The translations under genes and the position numbers were made by a program. This document shows positions 6,297 to 7,200 of a stretch of DNA of 7,200 nt, piece after piece. Source of the stretch: Rhodospirillales bacterium (GTDB taxonomy: Bacteria; Pseudomonadota; Alphaproteobacteria; Rhodospirillales; Casp-alpha2); NCBI GenBank assembly GCA_021775275.1, contig JAJFIE010000213.1:1-7200 (forward strand), in the 5' to 3' direction. The notes below the pieces were generated by a model. It was not told where the DNA came from, searched no databases, and saw only the letters and a program-made list of their open reading frames with translations. Within the stretch, counting starts at the first letter, position 1; each line of letters starts with the position of its first letter.

Positions 6297-6301
6297 AGGA
6301 G
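6297..6301 (+). promoter_or_regulatory. Ribosome binding site of the HpaB-like gene
   Basis: AGGAG is followed by a 6-nt A-rich spacer and then ATG at 6308. The strength and spacing fix the start of this gene, which runs off the right edge. Confidence 0.8.
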
Positions 6302-6307
6302 AAAACC

Positions 6308-7200
6308 ATGATCAGGACAGGCGATCAGTACCGCGAGGGCATCAGCGACGGTCGCGAGGTCTATATCAACGGCGAGAAGGTCAAGGACGTTCCGTCCCAC
6401 CCCATGTTCAAGCCCCTGGTGGATATCCGTGCTCGGGTCTATGACATGCAGCACGACGCGGCGACCAAATCAAAAATGACCTACGAGGAAAATGGCGAGG
6501 AATTCTCCATCGGTCTGAAACTGCCGCACAGCCAGGACGACTGGTGGGCCAAGCGGGCTTCCACTGATGCTGTGTTTGAAGACATCGGCGGCGTTGTGAC
6601 CCGAATCGGCGACGAGACCGTGGGTGAAATGTGGTCCCTGTTCGATGGCCAGGATGTTCTCAACGAGGTTGATCCCCAGTTTTCAACGAACATCAAGAAC
6701 CACATCGACAAGGTGATCAATCACGATCCATTCCATGTCTCGGCTAACACCGACCCCAAGGGCGACCGGTCCAAGGCGCCGCAGGATCAGGATCCGGACA
6801 TGCTGCTGCATGTGGTCAAGGAAACCGATGAAGGTATCATCGTCCGTGGCGCCAAATATGAAACCGCCGCCGCCTACGCCGATCAGGCGTTCACCAAGCC
6901 GACCATCGCCAACTGGGGCAATGAAGCCTATTCGGACTATGCCGTAGGGTTCATCTGCAATCTGAATTCGCCGGGTATCAAGATGATCTGCCGTACCGGG
7001 TTTGCCGGACGCGCCAGCGCAGAAGATTACCCGCTGGCCAACAAGTTCGACGAGATCGACTCGCTGGTGGTGTTCGATAATGTCCTGGTGCCATGGGAAA
7101 ACGTGCTGTTTTATCGCCACACCAAGGCCGCCATGTTCATCCGCGCGACCCTGCACCGCTATTCGGCCTTTGCGTTTGTTCAACGCAACCTGAAAGTCGC
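6308..7200 (+). CDS. HpaB-family flavin-dependent enzyme (4-hydroxyphenylacetate 3-monooxygenase-like), 3' end missing
   Basis: The frame stays open from ATG 6308 to the window end, giving 297 residues of a family usually 480-520 long, so about 60 percent is visible. The family pattern is clear: GDQYREGISDGREVYINGE (5-23) with VKDV and HPMF (31-34), ETDEGIIVRGAK (172-183), DYPL (240-243), FDEIDSLVVFDNVLVPWENV (247-266) and LFYR (267-270). Family members hydroxylate phenols with oxygen and reduced flavin supplied by a separate reductase; none is seen here, though it may lie to the right. Aligned from memory to E. coli HpaB, the Arg of the catalytic set appears kept (R99), the Tyr four residues on is Glu (E103), and the His before the N-P-x-x-D-R stretch is replaced by Ser (S145), with H143 two residues away. 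The 4Fe-4S cysteines of the related 4-hydroxybutyryl-CoA dehydratase are not evident. Family assignment is firm; substrate and even reaction are open. It is divergent from lysR, its likely regulator. Confidence 0.9.
   Translation, partial: MIRTGDQYREGISDGREVYINGEKVKDVPSHPMFKPLVDIRARVYDMQHDAATKSKMTYEENGEEFSIGLKLPHSQDDWWAKRASTDAVFEDIGGVVTRIGDETVGEMWSLFDGQDVLNEVDPQFSTNIKNHIDKVINHDPFHVSANTDPKGDRSKAPQDQDPDMLLHVVKETDEGIIVRGAKYETAAAYADQAFTKPTIANWGNEAYSDYAVGFICNLNSPGIKMICRTGFAGRASAEDYPLANKFDEIDSLVVFDNVLVPWENVLFYRHTKAAMFIRATLHRYSAFAFVQRNLKV

Noticed and set aside
6683..7183. A 166-codon minus-strand frame opposite the HpaB-like gene
   Set aside because: The plus strand is open to the window end with strong HpaB-family similarity and a good ribosome binding site.
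6308..7200. Reading the HpaB-like protein as 4-hydroxybutyryl-CoA dehydratase
   Set aside because: The cluster-binding cysteines expected in the first third of that enzyme are absent; the first Cys here is residue 217.

Overview
The window looks like a chromosomal segment of an alphaproteobacterium, possibly a member of the Rhodospirillales. It has moderately high GC, tightly packed genes and a gene for a GapR-type (DUF2312) nucleoid protein, a family essentially confined to Alphaproteobacteria. I see no mobile element, CRISPR array, tRNA or rRNA. The lineage call is inference from gene content.

Bases 1-4151 are read leftwards. The likely transcription order is an N-formylglutamate amidohydrolase-family protein (4151-3339), a YbdK/GCS2-type carboxylate-amine ligase (3327-2191), an EamA-type permease (2182-1277), a 90-bp gap, GapR (1186-938) and a short-chain dehydrogenase/reductase (931-161). 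Within the first three genes the gaps are 11 and 8 nt, and GapR and the SDR are 6 nt apart. After a 146-bp gap with a candidate promoter and a 6-5-6 inverted repeat, the first 14 nt of another leftward gene run off the left edge. The chemistry suggests that the first three genes might join, trim and move a small amidated metabolite, but no substrate can be read from the sequence.

Bases 4152-4260 form a short divergent region. A second, clearly different EamA-type permease (4261-5211) is read rightwards. It ends exactly where the stop codon of a leftward LysR-family regulator (6153-5212) begins, with no base between them. A GC-rich hairpin with a T-tract lies inside the end of the permease gene and is placed to terminate the lysR transcript.

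Bases 6154-6307 form an AT-rich control region between lysR and a divergent gene for an HpaB-family (4-hydroxyphenylacetate 3-monooxygenase-like) flavin-dependent enzyme, which starts at 6308 and runs off the right edge. The region holds a good lysR promoter, an exact ATC-N9-GAT LysR-type box, a 9-bp-arm dyad over the lysR -10, and three copies of CCCGTATTT in the enzyme's leader. The enzyme keeps the family frame, but by alignment from memory it appears to lack two of the three classical catalytic residues. The working picture for this half is a LysR-controlled oxidative enzyme with a permease nearby, acting on an unknown substrate.

The strongest leads for something undescribed are the divergent HpaB-like enzyme with its control region, and the amidohydrolase-ligase-permease group linked to gapR.
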